From Lactifluus volemus (Eukaryota > Basidiomycota > Agaricomycetes > Russulales > Russulaceae), in NCBI GenBank assembly GCA_022376515.1, contig WTXI01000041.1:124001-188000 (forward strand): a DNA stretch of 64,000 nucleotides, read 5' to 3'. Position 1 is the first letter of the stretch; every line of letters starts with the position of its first letter. Positions 1 to 11,342 of the stretch are shown in pieces. The translations under genes and the position numbers were made by a program. The notes beneath the pieces are model-generated. The model was not told where the DNA came from and did not search any database. It saw only the letters and a program-made list of their open reading frames with translations.

Positions 1-2
1 TC

Positions 3-1054
3 GCCAATATACCGGATTTTTCGTTGGATGAAATTGTCACGGCAATGCATGGACCATTTCCAGCATTGAGGTCTCTGTCGCTCCGGTCAGATGAGGTGTC
101 ACCGCTTCCTCTTCTTAAAACATTCTTGAATGGATCCGCGTCATGTCTTCAAGAACTCGCCCTCGTGGGGATCTCATTTCCGTCCTTGTCACGACTCCTC
201 TCAACTACCAGCGACCTCACATCTCTTTGCCTTCTCGCTATCCCTAATTCCGCCAGTGGGTACATTCCAGCCAAGAGAATGGCCACATGCCTGTCCGCGT
301 TGCCAAAACTCGAAACCCTCGTTATCAGTTTCGAATCCCCTACCCCTCGCCCTCGACGAAGAATCCTGCCACAAACCCGGTTCGTTCTATCCGCTCTTGC
401 TGTGTTGGATTTCAAAGGTGTGAGCGAGTACCTGGAAATTCTCGCAGCCCGAATCGATGCACCTCTACTCGATGAATTCCAGATAAACTTGTCCCATCAG
501 CCCGTCTTCGACATTCCCCAAACCATTCGCTTTTTTGGTCACCTAGACTCGTTCAGGCCATCCAGTCTTACCTTGTCATTCACTCGTGTTTCAACGCCTC
601 TTTATCTTTTTCCTCGCGTCATTCCGGGTGTCCTTCCTCGTGGCAAATCTCGTGCCAAAGGTTAGATCAGCAAGTCAGTTCTGTAGCGCAGATATGCAGC
701 CAGATTCTGCCCTTCCGCTCTAGCGTCAAGTCACTTAACATTAAGTTCTACAGTGTCCTCGACATTTTGACAGAAGAGGAGATACCAGATCCCACGCTAT
801 GGTCCCAACTTTTTCACTCATTTACCTCTGTCCAGAATCTGGAAATACCTGCCCTGTTAGAGCCGTCAATCGCACCAGCGTTGCAAGGGCTCACTGGAGA
901 ACCATCTGCCGAAGCATTCCCCTCGTTATCCAACCTTTCCATAGTCGGGAATATGTCGGACGAAACCGCTCAACAAGGCATACAATCATTCATCGCGGCC
1001 CGCCAGCAGGACGATCGCCCGATCGCTGTCACTCGACGATTGAGGACATTGTGA
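3..1054 (+). pseudogene. F-box/LRR family protein, 5'-truncated by window edge and frameshifted
   Basis: The reading frame enters from the left edge, so the F-box half lies outside the window. What is visible is the leucine-rich half, with the family signatures SALPKLETL and LDFKGVSEYLE. It aligns over its whole length with the intact copy at 7691-9189. A single base appears lost near 585-592 compared with that copy, so the frame stops at 665, while the homologous C-terminus (DPTLWSQLFHSF to SFIAARQ) continues in another frame to the stop at 1052-1054. The break is either a true pseudogene mutation or a sequence error; all other family landmarks are intact. F-box proteins act as substrate adaptors of SCF ubiquitin ligases, and the substrate is unknown here. 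Confidence 0.75.
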
Positions 1055-1187
1055 GCTGGCGCAGCCATCGTCCTCGGAAATCCTACAACTCTTTCTTCTA
1101 CCATCTGCCCTAGTATCAATATCTTGCTTTCCATGGACGGACCGGAGGTATTCCACCAACCCGTTCCCTACACCGGCCCACGTCGTG

Positions 1188-1962
1188 TTCACCAAAAAAT
1201 TTCTACACTACCTTATCACTCTCAGTTTCGTTAATGACGTTCTGGAGCGCCACGCATTTAGTTTGGTCTCTTTATCTCTCTTCATCTTTGATTTCTTAGT
1301 GTTGGTGTGGACTTCCTCACTAGCAGACCTCCCTTTCGCACTACCAAACTACATTTGTGACTCAGATACCCTCACAGCTCTGTTTACCCCGTTTTCTGTT
1401 ATTTTCGCTACATTTTAGACTACGGATGGTTGAGGTAACTCCATAAAATGTTCTCAAACACTGTTTCGGAGAGCATCCCACGGTGGGATGAAGGAACAAC
1501 TTGGAAATTGTAGCCCCCACTTCTGTTTGTATGCCCCGGGCCTTACGCGGGTTCTTAAAGAAGATATTGGTATGGCCGATCATGGTAAGCGCTCTTGTAT
1601 CGTCATGTGTGAGCTCGAAGCCTGGTTGAGGGTCTAGTGGACGTGTGAGGACAATAAATGTAAGTTCTGTAATGGAAAATAAAAATAAAAATAGAGTGCT
1701 ATAGAGGGAACGTTGCGAGGAAACGCATCTCTGCATTATCTTAGCTGTTTTTCTCGTCATGGAAAGACTTTGTAGCGAGGGAAATACTTCGGTAGCTGAT
1801 TCTCCCGTGAGACCTTGAAAGTACCGGACGAAACAACGCCCAAGGCATATATCGTCCATCGCAGCCCGCCAACCGCCGGGCCGCCGAATGGTCGCCCTTT
1901 GGCCTTTTCTTGTCGCTCCAACTTGAAGTCCTATGGACGATATCATAAGGTTCGCGAGGCCA
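1188..1962 (+). repeat. Duplicated 3' flank of F-box gene (copy 1)
   Basis: The non-coding sequence downstream of the first F-box copy is repeated downstream of the copy at 7691-9189 (positions 9297-10020). Shared landmarks include gacgttctggagcgcc near 1228 and 9352, and ccttacgcgggttctt near 1542 and 9703. The duplication therefore took the gene and about 0.8 kb of its 3' side as one block of about 2 kb, rather than only the coding part. Both blocks end in a C-terminal fragment of another F-box family member. Confidence 0.8.
1748..1918. pseudogene. F-box/LRR C-terminal relic with internal micro-inversion
   Basis: A fragment of the conserved C-terminus of the F-box/LRR family. The equivalent relic at 9812-9997 reads continuously on the plus strand. 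Here the part encoding GESATEVFPSLQS (about 1748-1828) lies on the minus strand, while the next part (from cggacgaaac, about 1829, to aatggtcgcc) is on the plus strand. Flanking sequence on both sides is collinear with the other copy, so about 80 bp has been flipped in place. Not expected to be functional. Confidence 0.65.
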
Positions 1963-3284
1963 TGGATTGTATTGGAAGAGGCGTTCTCTTCTGGGTTAAG
2001 GAATTGACTAGATCGGAAATGATTGAGTGTCATTCATCGCCAGAAAGAGGCCTGGAAATTAGACCACAACGAAGCGCAAATGCCAAAGTCTACTATAAGA
2101 GGGCTGAGGCTGGCGCGTAACTGTGGGTTGAAATACCACGTGATACAGTACGTAATGTAAATGCGGAGTACAACCAAGATCGTCGGTCCAGAGTTCCTTC
2201 CTGCCCACAAATCTTTCTTCTGCAAATGATATATCCCAACTGGTATTTTCTCTTCATTCTCTTTCACCGTTTCAATCCTCACCCTTGTCACTTTGAACAT
2301 TTTTAATAAGATCAAAACTGTGGGGTGCAGGCCCCGTTAGACGTCTCCTCACCGTCAACTTTCTAGCGCCATTGTACCCCGATAGGCTATCATGGCGAAC
2401 ACACTACGCACTTCCACCTTCCGTCCCATCAGCCAGCCACCGTCTCCTTTGTCTCAAGCGGGTTCTCAAGGCGCTTTCTCAGCCTTTCTCCACCGCTCCT
2501 GGTAATGGATTCTCCAGGGTGATGGGTCGTCCTCAAAGCCGTCAGGCTCGAGTTCACGTGGCGCCCCTTGAGACTCTTAATGGGGGATGTCCAATTCCAC
2601 GGTTTCAACCAGGGAGTCTTGACGGGAATTCGGGTCTCTTATTGCCATGTAAGTGGTTTTCTTTGTGATATCAGTTAGGCCATTGTCAATCTGACCCACC
2701 GACAGCGAGCCGAATGCATTCCTCGATGATCCTTGGCTTGCTCTCCCAAATTTCCTCAACCCGCCTGCCCCAGGCTCCGAACCCTAACCCTACTCAGACT
2801 CAAGCATTACCCTGGCAACCTTCGCGGTAAGTTACTCAAGGTGCGTAGTCAAGTTTGGTAATCCAGGCGAGTTCTGTACCTTTCCATGCTTGGTGGCAGT
2901 CGATGGCCCAAGAAAACTAGTCTGATCCGATTCAGACTTGGAACGTCCTGTGGCGCCAGGATAGCCGCTCTCCTTTCCGGACAGGACCAACTCTCACAAA
3001 TCATGGGTGAAGATGAGCATCTGGTCGACCTGAGGGATGATGGGCATGCTACGAGGTTGCTATTTCAAGAACCAGCAGACGACAAACTTCTGCCTTATTG
3101 CCTTATTTTATTCGTAAGGCAAGCAGGAGAAGATCAAGGCCATATCACCACCATACAGCACGGAAATAGTAAGAACCACCTGGTCATGCCCCGGGCCTGA
3201 TCACTAGACCACACCTCTTTATCCTTGTGCCCGTTGATAAAAAAGGTAAAGTTTTCTTCTCTGCGTGTACTGCAGTCGGTAATT
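1963..3284. other. No supported gene; possible eroded coding stretch at 2392-2830
   Basis: Short open stretches occur here. One starts at ATG 2392, reads MANTLRTSTF and stays open for 37 codons. Good-looking donors (gtaagt) lie at about 2648 and 2828, but I could not join them into one consistent frame and recognise no family. A telomere-like ccctaaccct occurs once near 2780 and is not an array. I treat the stretch as intergenic or as an old relic. Confidence 0.3.
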
Positions 3285-3453
3285 ATTGGACGACAGATCA
3301 ATGCTGAGGCTCAGTCAGAAAGAGAAAAGACTGTATTATCTACCTATTGGACGACAGATCAATGCTGAGGCTAGGTAGATAGTAAGTAACTTAGAAGTGA
3401 AGTAAATAGTGATAAGATACTAACCTCAGTCAGAAAGAGAAAAGACTGAGGTG
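3285..3453. repeat. Paired short modules with hairpin stems
   Basis: Two short modules each occur twice exactly. Module X (27 nt, starting attggacgacagatcaatgc) is at 3285-3311 and 3346-3372. Module Y (24 nt, starting ctcagtcagaaagagaaaag) is at 3310-3333 and 3425-3448. The second X is bracketed by the inverted pair tatctacct/aggtagata, and the second Y by acctcagtc/gactgaggt, so both second copies form loops or stems of hairpins. A similar architecture with unrelated modules occurs at 41057-41338. No coding potential. Confidence 0.8.
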
Positions 3454-3784
3454 TGCGGAACACAGAAGTTACAGTACTTATGCTAGAAGGTAACTGAGAT
3501 AATTAGTAGACTAATATTGAAGCAATAAAAGGTGGAACGCTATGTGAAACGAAGAGATCGGGGCAATATGATGAAACGTAGATAACGACTGTCCAAAATC
3601 AGTAATCTGTCCGAAACTGGTATCACCGGGTATAAGCGGTCACACGTCACGTAACGTGTCACCGCGCGTTGGCTCGACTTACGCTCTGCGAGGCTGCGCT
3701 TCCAACAGTAATGACCAGGTTGTTATCTACTGGCACGAGCATCCCTTTGGTGTACATTCACATTGGGTGCTCGTAAATCTGGCT

Positions 3785-4930
3785 CTTCAGTTTTAGTAGT
3801 CACCTCAGGCACGGGCGTTCTTAGAAACAGGTATCTGATGTTCTACTTGAGGACACCGTGTGCATCTATTATGATTGCCAGTGTGTGATCGTCGTATTCG
3901 CAGACAGCAAGATGTTACGTTGTGGTACAATTTCTGAGTAGGTCTGGGAGCCACTGCTGCGAGAATGATTGTCGTGATCAGAGTACTACTCCCGTGACTA
4001 TTGAGAATGTATCTTTGCTAATGCAGTGTATTGGGGCGATGTGTCTTGGTGCGTCTGTGGTCATACATGAGTCCTGTCTAGTGCCCTAATATACAAAGTA
4101 CCACTAATCTAGTATTAGGTGCACTCGAAGGTCCATCGCTGTGAATCGTCACCTACTATCCGTCGAGTCAAGTAATCTCGGTATCGCCTAGACAACTAAC
4201 TATTTTGTTTCTCCTATAAGTCTCATGCTGTATAAGGAAGAATATCCCTGACATCAACCACTCCAATATACGTCCCATATAGTACTCTCATATTTCACCG
4301 ACATAGTACGAACCTAATGTCACGGTCATGGGGCTTGATCACTGCCAATCGCTATCATTGCGCCCGTGGCTAAATGGAAAGCACAACAGTCGGTGATGGC
4401 CGAGTTGTCTGTGTAATCCATTGCATGAATCTTATTAAATAAGTTCGCTTTAGCCTAAAAAACCTTTACGCCGATATGGCACTTCAACGCTTTCAAGCTA
4501 GTGATCACCTCAGGCATCCTCAGAAGCGGGTTTGTGATGTTCCACCTGCTGAGGGCATGTATATTCATTATGGTGTTCGTCGTATCTGTAGTCAACAAAT
4601 CATGATGTTCCACTGTAGTACACTGATGAGATTCACTCGGTTCTGCGACCTGCCATCACCAAAAATCGTTATCAGCGTATTAGGGTCGTGGCTGTGTTAA
4701 GCCTGAAAAGGCGCCCTGTGTTGCGGTCTGTTTCTGTACTGTGGGTGCATCTAGGCCTTGATCTAGGCTCTCTGGCTGTGATATAACTATCCCTTAAGTC
4801 AGCGACTTCTTAGCCATACACAGCTGTCAATGAATCCTATTGAGTACTTCTCTTTCCCTCATTATCGCAATACTATCGGGTACAACTTATCTTAACCTAG
4901 GCGCACTCAAAGGACGTCAACAACGAGTGG
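3785..4930 (+). repeat. Degenerate direct repeat pair (about 3.79-4.14 and 4.50-4.92 kb)
   Basis: The segment beginning tcacctcaggca near 3801 resembles the one beginning tcacctcaggca near 4506. Both continue with tctgatgttctac-like and tgtgatgttccac-like words and end near ggtgcactcgaagg (4120) and ggcgcactcaaagg (4900). The offset is about 0.7-0.8 kb and the divergence is high. No ORF is conserved between the two, so this looks like an old non-coding duplication or two remnants of one mobile element. Nothing else is recognisable between 3454 and 4997. Confidence 0.45.
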
Positions 4931-4997
4931 TCTCCTGCCAATGCTCCGACCGAGCAATCTCAGCATGGCCAGACAACCATCCATTAGGAGCCCTATT

Positions 4998-6628
4998 ATG
5001 TCAATAGATTTCTTGGAATCAGTGATCGACGAGCAGGTTTCACTTCTCTGGAGGGAAATGTTTGCCAGTTCTCAACTAGGACTAGGTGGTAGTACTCATC
5101 TTGAGCGACTGCCAGTGCAAACAATATTGACTTGTATGATGCAGTCCTGAGGTTGAAGCGAGTGACAATCGGATCACTCCCTGATGAAGTTCTTCTAAAA
5201 GTGTTCCAGCTCTATCGAGTCGCTGTCATCGAGTACACGGATCAAGGTAGTTGGTACAGGACTTGGCCGAAGCTTGTGCACGTATGCCGAAGATGGCGAG
5301 GCATTACCTTTGCTTCACCGATTAGTCTCGATCTCCAGGTTTACTGCGGACCAGAAACACCTGTGAGAAAAATGCTGAATGTGTGGCCAGCATTGCCTCT
5401 CGTCATTTATGGGTTCAACGAATCAGAGGAAAGATGCCACCCAGACTGGGAGGACAGATGGGACAATGTCATTGCCGCAATGGAGTGTCGTGGTCGCGTA
5501 CGCCACATTGATTTCGTCAACCTATCAAGCTCTCTACTATGGGGTCAACTTTCCACGATGATGCAACAGTCATTTCCGGCATTGACCGAGGTCTGTTTAT
5601 GGTGTAAGCCAGGTCCAGGTCATGTGCCTGTGCTCCCCGATTCATTCTTAAACGGTTCCGCCCCTCGTTTACAACATCTCAGTTTGGAGCGCATTTTCTT
5701 TCCATCATTGCGAAAGTTCCTCTTGTCTACAAGTGACCTGACATCTCTCTTCGTTTCTGAGATACCGAATGATGGATATATTTCACCCGAGGCGATGGCG
5801 ACATCTCTATCTGCATTGCCAAAGCTCGAAACTCTTGCCATCCAATTCGCATCCCCGACACCTCAACCAAAACGAAGAGCGCGACTCCCGCCTCCACACA
5901 CTCGCTCCATCCTCGCCGCTCTCACTTCCTTCGACTTCAAAGGTGTTAGCGAGTACCTAGAAGTCCTTGTGGCCCAAATCGATGCCCCTATGCTCGAGTG
6001 GTTCAGGACAAGTTTCTTCAATCAGGTTGTCTTTGATATTCCACAAATCAGTCGGCTCATTGGTACCCTGAGGACCCCCAGGCCATCTGGTCTTTCCCTG
6101 TGTTTATCGCAGAATGACAAGACCAGTATCTGCTTCTCTTGGTCACCAACGGGATCCGATTGCAAGCCTTATCTCAAGGTGATAGCCCTTTGCAAACGGT
6201 TGGATTGGCAGGTATTTTCTATAAAGCAGATATGCGACCAAATTTTGCCTCTCTGCTCCAGTGTGGAGTGGCTCAACGTCGAGTACGGCGACTGGTGGCG
6301 CTTCAGACCTCCACCAATAAAGTGGCCCGACGACATGGATCACAGGCTCTGGCTCGAATTGTTCCACTCATTCATCTCTGTCAAGCGTCTAGAGATATCC
6401 GATGAGCTGGAGTCGTTCATCGCAGCTGTATTACAAGGACTTACCGAAGAATCAGCCACTGGAGTATTCCCCACGCTGAATAGTCTTTCCATTATTGGGA
6501 ATGATTTAAATCATGATAGGGCGGCAGAGCAAGGGATAGTGTCGTTCGTCACTGCGCGCAAGCGCTCAGATGACCCTGTGACTCTTCATCGCTTGAACAG
6601 TTGGACAGAAAGCGGTCCTCTCTGGTGA
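4998..6628 (+). CDS. F-box/LRR-like protein (intact, about 523 aa)
   Basis: Predicted substrate adaptor of an SCF ubiquitin ligase. Two exons: 4998-5085 and 5145-6628, with a 59-nt phase-1 intron that has an unusual donor (gtggta). The second exon has no usable ATG before the F-box, so the start must lie in exon 1; ATG 4998 is chosen, with 4941 or 4965 also in frame. The F-box core (VTIGSLPDEVLLKVF, then KLVHVCRRW) is at the start of exon 2. It is followed by irregular leucine-rich segments (LQHLSLERIFFPSL, DLTSLF, SALPKLETL, FDFKGVSEYLE) and the family's conserved tail (IVSFVTARK). No breaks are seen. The plus-strand copy at 7691 and the minus-strand copies at 41.9, 57.1 and 61.4 kb are paralogues. 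The ubiquitin-ligase role is inferred from the F-box alone. Confidence 0.85.
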
Positions 6629-7690
6629 TAAACTCTTCCCATTATCTGTTTTTTTAGCACCGAGTTTCGTCTACCGATTTCTTATCATCTTACAGATCTC
6701 ATTTGATTCTCGAAATGTCCGCTGCTTTGCTAGCTACTATTATCGTGTGCAAAATGTACTGAACTTTGCGAGACTGATGTTGTACCGTAGCAATCACCGC
6801 TCCAAGCAGATTCATCATAATTTCCTATGAAGCTGCTCTACAGGGATAATCAGAGGTCCCTGGAATCGCAAAGGTCCTCGCACGTGGGGAGGATGGAAAG
6901 GAGGCAGTGGACCTGGAGGGTCATGCGGTAGAGGGTGACGGACGATAACGGTGGGCGTGACGATGGGAAACTACAGCTAGGGTACGACATACGTGGCCGT
7001 TGGCCAACGCGTTCGTACACAACTTGGCTCACGGTCACTGTAGCGCTGAGGGACAATGCAAGATTTACCTCCTTCAACTGACGAAACGCACGCGAGGGCT
7101 TGCGTACATGCCAGTGACATCTGTCACTTGTACCGAAAAAAAAGGTATGTGGCAGCTATACAGGAAACGCGGAATTGCCACAACACATCAGTCATCTGAG
7201 TAGACCTCGTCTTCCTTTCAGCGGATGCGATTTCATCGCGCAGTAGGTCGAGTCACCCGAGGGGCATGGACAGCGGCTCACGTTGTATCGTGTACTCCTC
7301 TATGTCGGTTCTCGCTCGCGGTGAAGTCAAGTATCTCTGCACCCTGAATTCACGCGTGATCTGTCTGTAATCATGTTAAATGTCATACGAGCCGCACGGC
7401 CCAAATAGGATCACCCAACAATAACAAACCTCAAAATGCTCTGTTCTAGGAGATGACAGTTATTACAGACAGATAGGGAACTAGTACAACGATGGTGCCA
7501 GTGTCTCCGATGACAATTATTTATCACGATGTTCAGTTCGAGTGGAGGAACAGACTCTGACTCGCGGTATCGCATTTCCGCCCGCCGTGGCTGAGTCGGA
7601 GATTGAACATACTGTCACGTTACCAGTACCACATTCGACTCGGAGAACACTCCACACGTCACCGCCAGTCCAACTCCTTTAAAGCAGTCC
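6629..7690. other. Intergenic, nothing recognised
   Basis: No ORF with family resemblance, repeat or RNA gene is visible. It separates two same-strand F-box copies and must hold the promoter of the second. Confidence 0.5.
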
Positions 7691-9189
7691 ATGGGAAGAA
7701 ACGTTCAAGTTGTTGCCCGTCAACGGGTGATTCTGGGTAAGACTCATCTGGAACAACTCGAGCCATAACGATTGCTGACTTCTGTGGATGTTGTGTAGGC
7801 CCGGTTTCACAACGAGTCACAATCAGATCTCTCCCTGACAATGTCCTCGTAGAAATATTCGATTTTTATCAAGTTTATATCGACGACTGGGAGAAGCTGG
7901 TGCACGTATGCCAACGATGGCGATACCTCGTTTTTGATTCACCAATCCGTCTCAATCTGCAGCATTTTTGCACGGAGAAATCTCCTGTGAGGAAACTGTT
8001 GGATGTCTGGCCACTATTTCCTCTCCTTATCCGAGCCAACTACCACCGTGAAGACTTTTATTTATCAGAATCGGGGGACGGGGATTGGGAAGACAGCTTC
8101 GCCGACAACGTCGTTGCCGCATTGGAGCGTTGTGATCGCGTACGCCAGATCGATATCGCCAAAATACCGGATTTTTTGTTGGAAGAAATTGTCCCGGCGA
8201 TGCAGGGGTCATTTCCAGCATTGAGATTTCTGTCACTCGAGTCAGATAATGTGTCAGAGTTTCCTCTTCCTGACACATTCTTGAACGGATCTGCCCCGTG
8301 TCTACAATATCTCGCCCTCGACGGGATCTCATATCCGTCGCTGCGACAACTCCTCTCGTCTACCAGCGACCTCACATCTCTTTGTCTTGAAGCTATCCCT
8401 GATTTTGCCAGTGGGTACATCCCACCAGAGACAATGGTCACATGCCTGTCCGCATTGCCAAAGCTCGAAACCCTCGTTGTCAGTTTTCAATTATCGACCC
8501 GTCGCCCCCCACAAAGAAACCTGCCACAGACCCGGTTCGTTCTATCCGCTCTCACTGTGTTGGATTTCAAAGGCGTGAGCGAGTACCTGGAAGTCCTCGC
8601 AGCTGGAATCGACGCACCTCTACTCGATAAATTCAAAATAGAATTCTACAATCAGTCCATCTTTGACATCCCCCAAACCATTCGCTTTTTAGGTCACCTA
8701 GACTCGTTCAGTCTTACCTTGTCATTCTTTCTGTTTTCCCGCGCCTCTATATCCTTACCCTCGCGCCATTCCTCGTCTCCTTCTTCGTGGAAAATCTCGT
8801 GCCAAGGGTTAGATCAGCAAGTCATTTCTGTAGCACAGATATGCAGCCAGATTCTGTCCTTCCGCTCTAGCGTCAAGTCACTCAACATTAACTACGAGAG
8901 GCTTCTCGATTCGGACTGCTTGGAAGAGGAGGAGATACTAGATCCCACGCTATGGTCCCAACTTTTTCATTCATTTACCTCTGTCCAGAGTCTGGACATA
9001 CCTGCCATGCTAGAGCCATCAATCGCACCTGCGTTGCAAGGGCTCGCGGGAGAATCATCTGCTGAAGCATTCCCCTCGCTATCCAAACTCATAGTCGACA
9101 GAATCGCGGAACCAGGCATACAATCATTCATCGCAGCCCGCCAGCAGGACGGTCGCCCTATCGCTGTCTCTCAAAGGTTTAGGACATAG
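7691..9189 (+). CDS. F-box/LRR-like protein (intact, 478 aa)
   Basis: Two exons: 7691-7736 and 7799-9189, with a 62-nt phase-1 intron (gtaaga...tag). Exon 1 encodes only 15 residues (MGRNVQVVARQRVIL). The F-box (VTIRSLPDNVLVEIF, then KLVHVCQRW) opens exon 2. The leucine-rich part carries SALPKLETL and LDFKGVSEYLE, and the end is SFIAARQQDGRPIAV. The first methionine-like codon of exon 2 is not an ATG, which is why exon 1 is required. This is the intact sister of the broken gene at 3-1054, with about 2 kb of shared block including the 3' flank. Its intron resembles that of the paralogue at 61.4-62.7 kb more closely than exon 1 does. Likely an SCF adaptor; substrate unknown. Confidence 0.87.
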
Positions 9190-9296
9190 TAAGGCTGGCG
9201 CGGCCATCATCCTTGAAACCATTCCCATTTTAGATTCCGGCGATCCTGGACTGGAGGTATGCCACCAACCCGTGTCCTACGCTGGCCCACGTCGTG

Positions 9297-10020
9297 CTCA
9301 CCAAAGAAATCTCTACTAACTTACTACCCTATCTGTCTCGATTTCGTTCATGACGTTCTGGAGCGCCGCGCATTTAGTTTGGCCTCCTTCCTTATCTTTG
9401 ATTCCTTAGTGCTGGTCTTCATTTTGCGACCCATCCCCCTTCTTACCATACCCTTCCTGTCCTGGTCTCATTATCAGACCTCCCTTTCGCACTATCAAAC
9501 TACATTTGTGATTCGGATACCCCTCATACCTTTGTTTACCCCGTTTTTCTAGTATTTTCGCTACATTTCAGACTGCAGATGGTTGAGGTAACTCGATAAA
9601 TTGTTCTTAAGCACTTTGTGGAGAGCATCCCCACGCTGGGATGAAGGAATGGTGCAGAAGTTGTTTCCCTATTAGCCCTACTTCTGTTTGTATGCTCCTG
9701 GGCCTTACGCGGGTTCTTGAAGAAGAGATTGGCATTACCGAACGTGTTAAGCGCATGGGAACAAAAAAGAGGAGACGGTGCGAAGAAAAGTATCTCTACA
9801 TCCTCTTACTAGCTGCATTGCAAGGTCGCAGAGTAGAATCAACTACCGAAGTATTCCCCTCGCTACAAAGTCCTTTCATAGTGGCGTCGGACGAAAGAGT
9901 GCAACAAGGCATACAATCATTCATCGCAGCCTGCCAGCAGAATGGTCGCCCTAAAGCAGTTTCTCGTCGTCCCGAGTCTTATTTGACGACATCGTAAGGT
10001 CCGCGCAGCCATCGTCCTTG
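9297..10020 (+). repeat. Duplicated 3' flank of F-box gene (copy 2)
   Basis: Counterpart of 1188-1962. It is collinear except for small indels and the inverted segment described there. Confidence 0.8.
9812..9997 (+). pseudogene. F-box/LRR C-terminal relic
   Basis: Encodes the family tail (TTEVFPSLQS, then QQGIQSFIAACQQNGRP) without any F-box or leucine-rich body upstream. It is a truncated remnant of a further family member lying just downstream of the intact gene. Its orientation is the ancestral one compared with the rearranged copy at 1748-1918. Confidence 0.75.
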
Positions 10021-11094
10021 GTGCCAACTGCATTTCAAGTTGTTTCCTTCCACTCTTTCCTAGCAATGGATTTGAAAAGAAATCAAAAGAGTGAGAGCCG
10101 TGATATGAAGAACTGTGATTGTCTTTAGAGTTTAGACTCCCCTTGTCTGTTGAGAATTCCGAGTCCATGCCACTTCATTGGGTGACGGCGGCCTTGGTTG
10201 TAACAGAAGCCTCCACGGAAGATTTGTCTGTGGGGAATGCTTCAGCTGCATCGGACACAACCAAGAGCCCCAGAATGTAGACGGAAAGATGTGCCACTGG
10301 CAACGGACATAAACGGCATGCGATACGCATGTGGTGCTACAATACTTGGGTCAGGAATATCCCCGTACTTGTCCAACTAACCTACTATATCCAAGTCGAC
10401 GGCTCATAATTCTCGACTTGGTCAATGATGCTATAGCAACCGGATTCAAGGCTCACAGGGAGCGCGACGCTATGTGTGTTGGTCGTCCCAATTCACTACA
10501 TAAAGACAGCTTTCGAATACCCAACTTGTCGTTTGTGTAATAGAGGAACAACGCTAGTGCAGCCGCAGCCATGCCCACCCCTTTCAAAGATGGCCACGGC
10601 CCGGGTTTGCACTCACACGCGTTGACGAGTTGATGCGTAGATTCGTTGAATACCGTTCATTCGTCGTTGATAACGTTGATACATTCAAGTTCCAAGTGAT
10701 AACGTGACTCATAATCATATTATTGTTGATGCATTCCGAGTTCTTCGCCTGTCCCAGTACTTTGACAGTCATTCCCATATCCTCCGAAACATGGCAAAGG
10801 CAAAGGGGACGTCACGGACATGTCTGGGTTCATATTGCACCTATCGGTCACCGCAAACGCCCACACAGTGTCTGCAGATGAAAATCTGGGTCAGATCCGT
10901 AGAAATAGCGGTCTAATGGGAGATAGAGCTGGGTTGAGCTGGATTGACGACGACCGGAAATTGGTCGTAAGTCATGTCAATACTGTGTGCATTACCTTGC
11001 TTGCAACTGAAGCGGTCGTAATCACGCCCGCTAGCGCTGACCGTGAGCAGTTGGTATCGACTTACATAATCTTTGTTTCCCTTTTTAGCCACCG
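10021..11094. other. Intergenic, nothing recognised
   Basis: Several short ORFs on both strands have no resemblance to known families and no supporting splice structure. Confidence 0.5.
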
Positions 11095-11114
11095 GATTAT
11101 TATCCGACTGCTCT

Positions 11115-11322
11115 TAGTAATCACGTCACGGACTCACGGTTTCTCTTTCTGCTCTCTCCGTGGTAGACGGCGGCGGCAGTGGGGCGGCCACAGTTTGTAG
11201 TGATCGAGTCGTGCGACGATATGTGCATCGACATGGTGCAACTGGTATATGTTTTTTATGCCGCGGAGTAACCACAAAAGGCAGGAACGAGGTAATTATC
11301 CTGTTCGTAGTAATCACGTCAC
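11115..11322 (+). promoter_or_regulatory. Duplicated CRE-like motif upstream of the hypothetical gene
   Basis: The 15-mer tagtaatcacgtcac occurs at 11115-11129 and 11308-11322, each followed by a tttctcttt run and preceded by a related attatcc segment. The reverse strand reads GTGACGTGA, close to an ATF/CREB (bZIP) half-site. The second copy ends about 20 nt before the predicted ATG at 11343, so it may lie in the 5' leader rather than in the promoter proper. Confidence 0.4.
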
Positions 11323-11342
11323 AGTTTCTCTTTCTTTTAACC

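Noticed and set aside
2775..2795. Telomere-like ccctaaccct
   Set aside because: Less than two full repeats; no array, so no evidence of a chromosome end.
2392..3200. Possible multi-exon gene with gtaagt donors
   Set aside because: Exons with good donors could not be joined in one phase, and none of the peptides resembles a known family.
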